From Acetobacteraceae bacterium (GTDB taxonomy: Bacteria > Pseudomonadota > Alphaproteobacteria > Acetobacterales > Acetobacteraceae), in assembly GCA_947446625.1 (NCBI GenBank), contig CANFIE010000260.1, positions 1 through 5,905 of the forward strand: a DNA stretch of 5,905 nucleotides. The letters run 5' to 3'. The notes below the pieces were generated by a model. It saw nothing but the letters and a program-made list of their open reading frames with translations. It did no database searches and was not told the origin of the DNA. A program made the translations under genes and the position numbers. This document shows positions 4,785 to 5,905 of the stretch, piece by piece. Position 1 is the first letter of the stretch. Each line of letters opens with the position of its first letter.

Positions 4785-5905
4785 ATGGCGAAGATAACTG
4801 GCTCTCTTTGGGATGGCGTGGCCCTGCGCCGCAGCAAGGCGCAGGCGGACCCCGATTCGCCCGCAAGGCCGGTGGCACTGCCAGCCGCCTGGGCTGAAAC
4901 CGATTCCGCCGCCGAGGCATTGGCCGCGCTGGCGCCGAGCGAGGGCCCGGTTTCCCTGCCGCGCGCCGCCGAGGCCTGGATTGGCCGCACCCTGGCGCGG
5001 GGCCGCAAGGCCGGCCTGCTGGACGATGCCGGCGCCCGCCATTTGGCCGAAGGGCTGCGCGCCCTGCTGCTGACCCGTCGTGGTGCGCCGGGGGCCGAGG
5101 TTTGGGCCGGCGCCGCCAAGCCGGAGCCACGCTTTGTGCTGCACCTGCCGGCCTTTCTGGAACCCGAGGGCGGGTTTGACCTGGAAGGCTATACCGAGGC
5201 CTGCGGCCTGGGCGTGCTGGCGCTGGACTGCCTGACCCAGGCGCGCGCCCCGCAGCTGCGCCTGGGCTTTGCCGACCTGGCCGGCCTGCTGGCGCGGCTG
5301 GGCCTGGAATATGACAGCCCCGAGGCGCGCGGCGTGGCCGCTGGGCTGGCGGCGCTGACCCGTGGCGCGGCCGAAGCGGCCTCGGGCCGCGTGGCCGGTA
5401 AGCTGGGCGCGCGGGAGCCGGTGGCGCTGCTGTGGCCGGCCCCGCCGGGTGAAACCGCGCTGCCGGGCTTGGCGGCGGCGGCCCGTGCGGCGCTGGATGC
5501 GGCGGCGGCCAGCCCTGGGCTGCGCCATGCCGCCCTGGTGGCCCTGGCGTTGCCGGATGCCGCCGAGGCGCTGCTGGGTGCCGAAGTGGGCGGGCTGGCG
5601 CCGATGCCGGGCGCCACCCGGCTGGTGCTGGCGCCCAATGGTGGCGCCGTGGAATTGCCGACGCGCACCGCGACCTTCGTGCAGGCGCGCTTTCCGCAAC
5701 GCGCCGCCGCGCTGCTGGCGCCGGTGAATGAGGTGGCCCGCCAGGCGATGCGCGAGGCGATTTCGCCCTTCCTGCATGCAGCCCCGCCGGGCCCGGTGGC
5801 GCTGCCTGGCCCAGCGCGGCCGGCGGCCCGGCCGGTGGTGCTGCGCCAGCACAAGGGCACCACGCTGCATGTGACCGTGGGCGGGCATCGGGTGGCGCTG
5901 CGCAG
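4785..5905 (+). CDS. Class II ribonucleotide reductase (NrdJ)-like protein lacking the catalytic core; partial at right edge
   Basis: Open from ATG 4785 to the edge (373 codons, stop outside); the only upstream in-frame ATG (4743) is cut off by a TAG at 4773. Residues 1-55 are a variable lead (WDGVALRR at 9-16). By-eye matches to remembered alphaproteobacterial NrdJ: APGAEVW (101-107) against APNSPQW; FVLHLPAFLEPEGGFDLEGY (117-136) against the ACNLASLNL segment and its FDVEGF continuation; LGFADLAGLLARLGLEYDSP (160-179) against LGYANLGALLMAMGLPYDS; RHAALVALALPDAAEALLGA (247-266) against the RNAQVTVLAPTGTIAF region; RQHKGTTLHVTVGGHRVALR (354-373) against RKGYTQKAxVGGHKVYLR, which in NrdJ leads to the TSCPD region. 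Known: NrdJ reduces ribonucleotides with adenosylcobalamin and a thiyl radical in an NxCxE motif. Here no such motif exists and only C140 and C149 are visible, so reductase activity is unlikely. A strong ribosome site is lacking. GC-rich third codon positions support real coding. A decayed gene or a pseudoenzyme partner of NrdJ are both possible. Confidence 0.8.
   Translation, partial: MAKITGSLWDGVALRRSKAQADPDSPARPVALPAAWAETDSAAEALAALAPSEGPVSLPRAAEAWIGRTLARGRKAGLLDDAGARHLAEGLRALLLTRRGAPGAEVWAGAAKPEPRFVLHLPAFLEPEGGFDLEGYTEACGLGVLALDCLTQARAPQLRLGFADLAGLLARLGLEYDSPEARGVAAGLAALTRGAAEAASGRVAGKLGAREPVALLWPAPPGETALPGLAAAARAALDAAAASPGLRHAALVALALPDAAEALLGAEVGGLAPMPGATRLVLAPNGGAVELPTRTATFVQARFPQRAAALLAPVNEVARQAMREAISPFLHAAPPGPVALPGPARPAARPVVLRQHKGTTLHVTVGGHRVALR

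Noticed and set aside
4239..5888. 549-codon open frame on the minus strand
   Set aside because: Low-complexity Arg/Gln/Gly-rich translation with no domain, antisense to the NrdJ-like frame and the NDUFA12 gene; typical of GC-rich shadow frames.

Overview
The window is GC-rich (coding third positions are mostly G or C). It looks like chromosome from an alphaproteobacterium, most likely of the Acetobacteraceae/Rhodospirillales type. That placement is inferred from gene content: an NDUFA12-like complex I accessory gene, a DUF2155 gene, several Bug/TctC-type binding proteins and a gene resembling alphaproteobacterial class II ribonucleotide reductase (NrdJ). No rRNA, tRNA, CRISPR array or recognisable transposase gene was seen.

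Left part (1-3057): a minus-strand operon runs cupin protein (1999-1448), a TctC-family periplasmic binding protein (1451-504) and a second TctC protein cut by the left edge (440-1). A third TctC gene (2086-3057) is transcribed divergently from the cupin gene. The 86-base divergent spacer is nearly mirror-symmetric: both genes carry the same Shine-Dalgarno block and the same 9-base dyad TTGC(S)GCAA, suggesting joint control. No TctA or TctB membrane subunit is present, so these look like orphan solute receptors. Ligands cannot be told from sequence.

Middle (3058-3165): an AT-richer spacer between convergent genes holds a perfect 16-bp hairpin (probable plus-strand terminator, possibly part of a small palindromic repeat) and a GC-rich 8-bp hairpin (probable minus-strand terminator).

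Right-centre (3166-4623): a tight minus-strand operon reads NDUFA12-like, mlaD, a 72-residue unknown protein, then a secreted DUF2155 protein, with two 4-base ATGA overlaps and one 5-base gap. All recognised products belong to the cell envelope or inner membrane.

Right (4624-5905): a 161-base divergent spacer precedes a plus-strand gene that runs off the right edge. Its product aligns by eye with C-terminal parts of class II NrdJ but lacks the catalytic NxCxE region and is hundreds of residues shorter up to the shared GGHxVxLR motif. The spacer carries a DnaA-box-like 9-mer and a pair of NrdR-box-like sites 32 bp apart. A probable ribonucleotide-reductase pseudoenzyme that may share control with true reductase genes is the most interesting item in the window.
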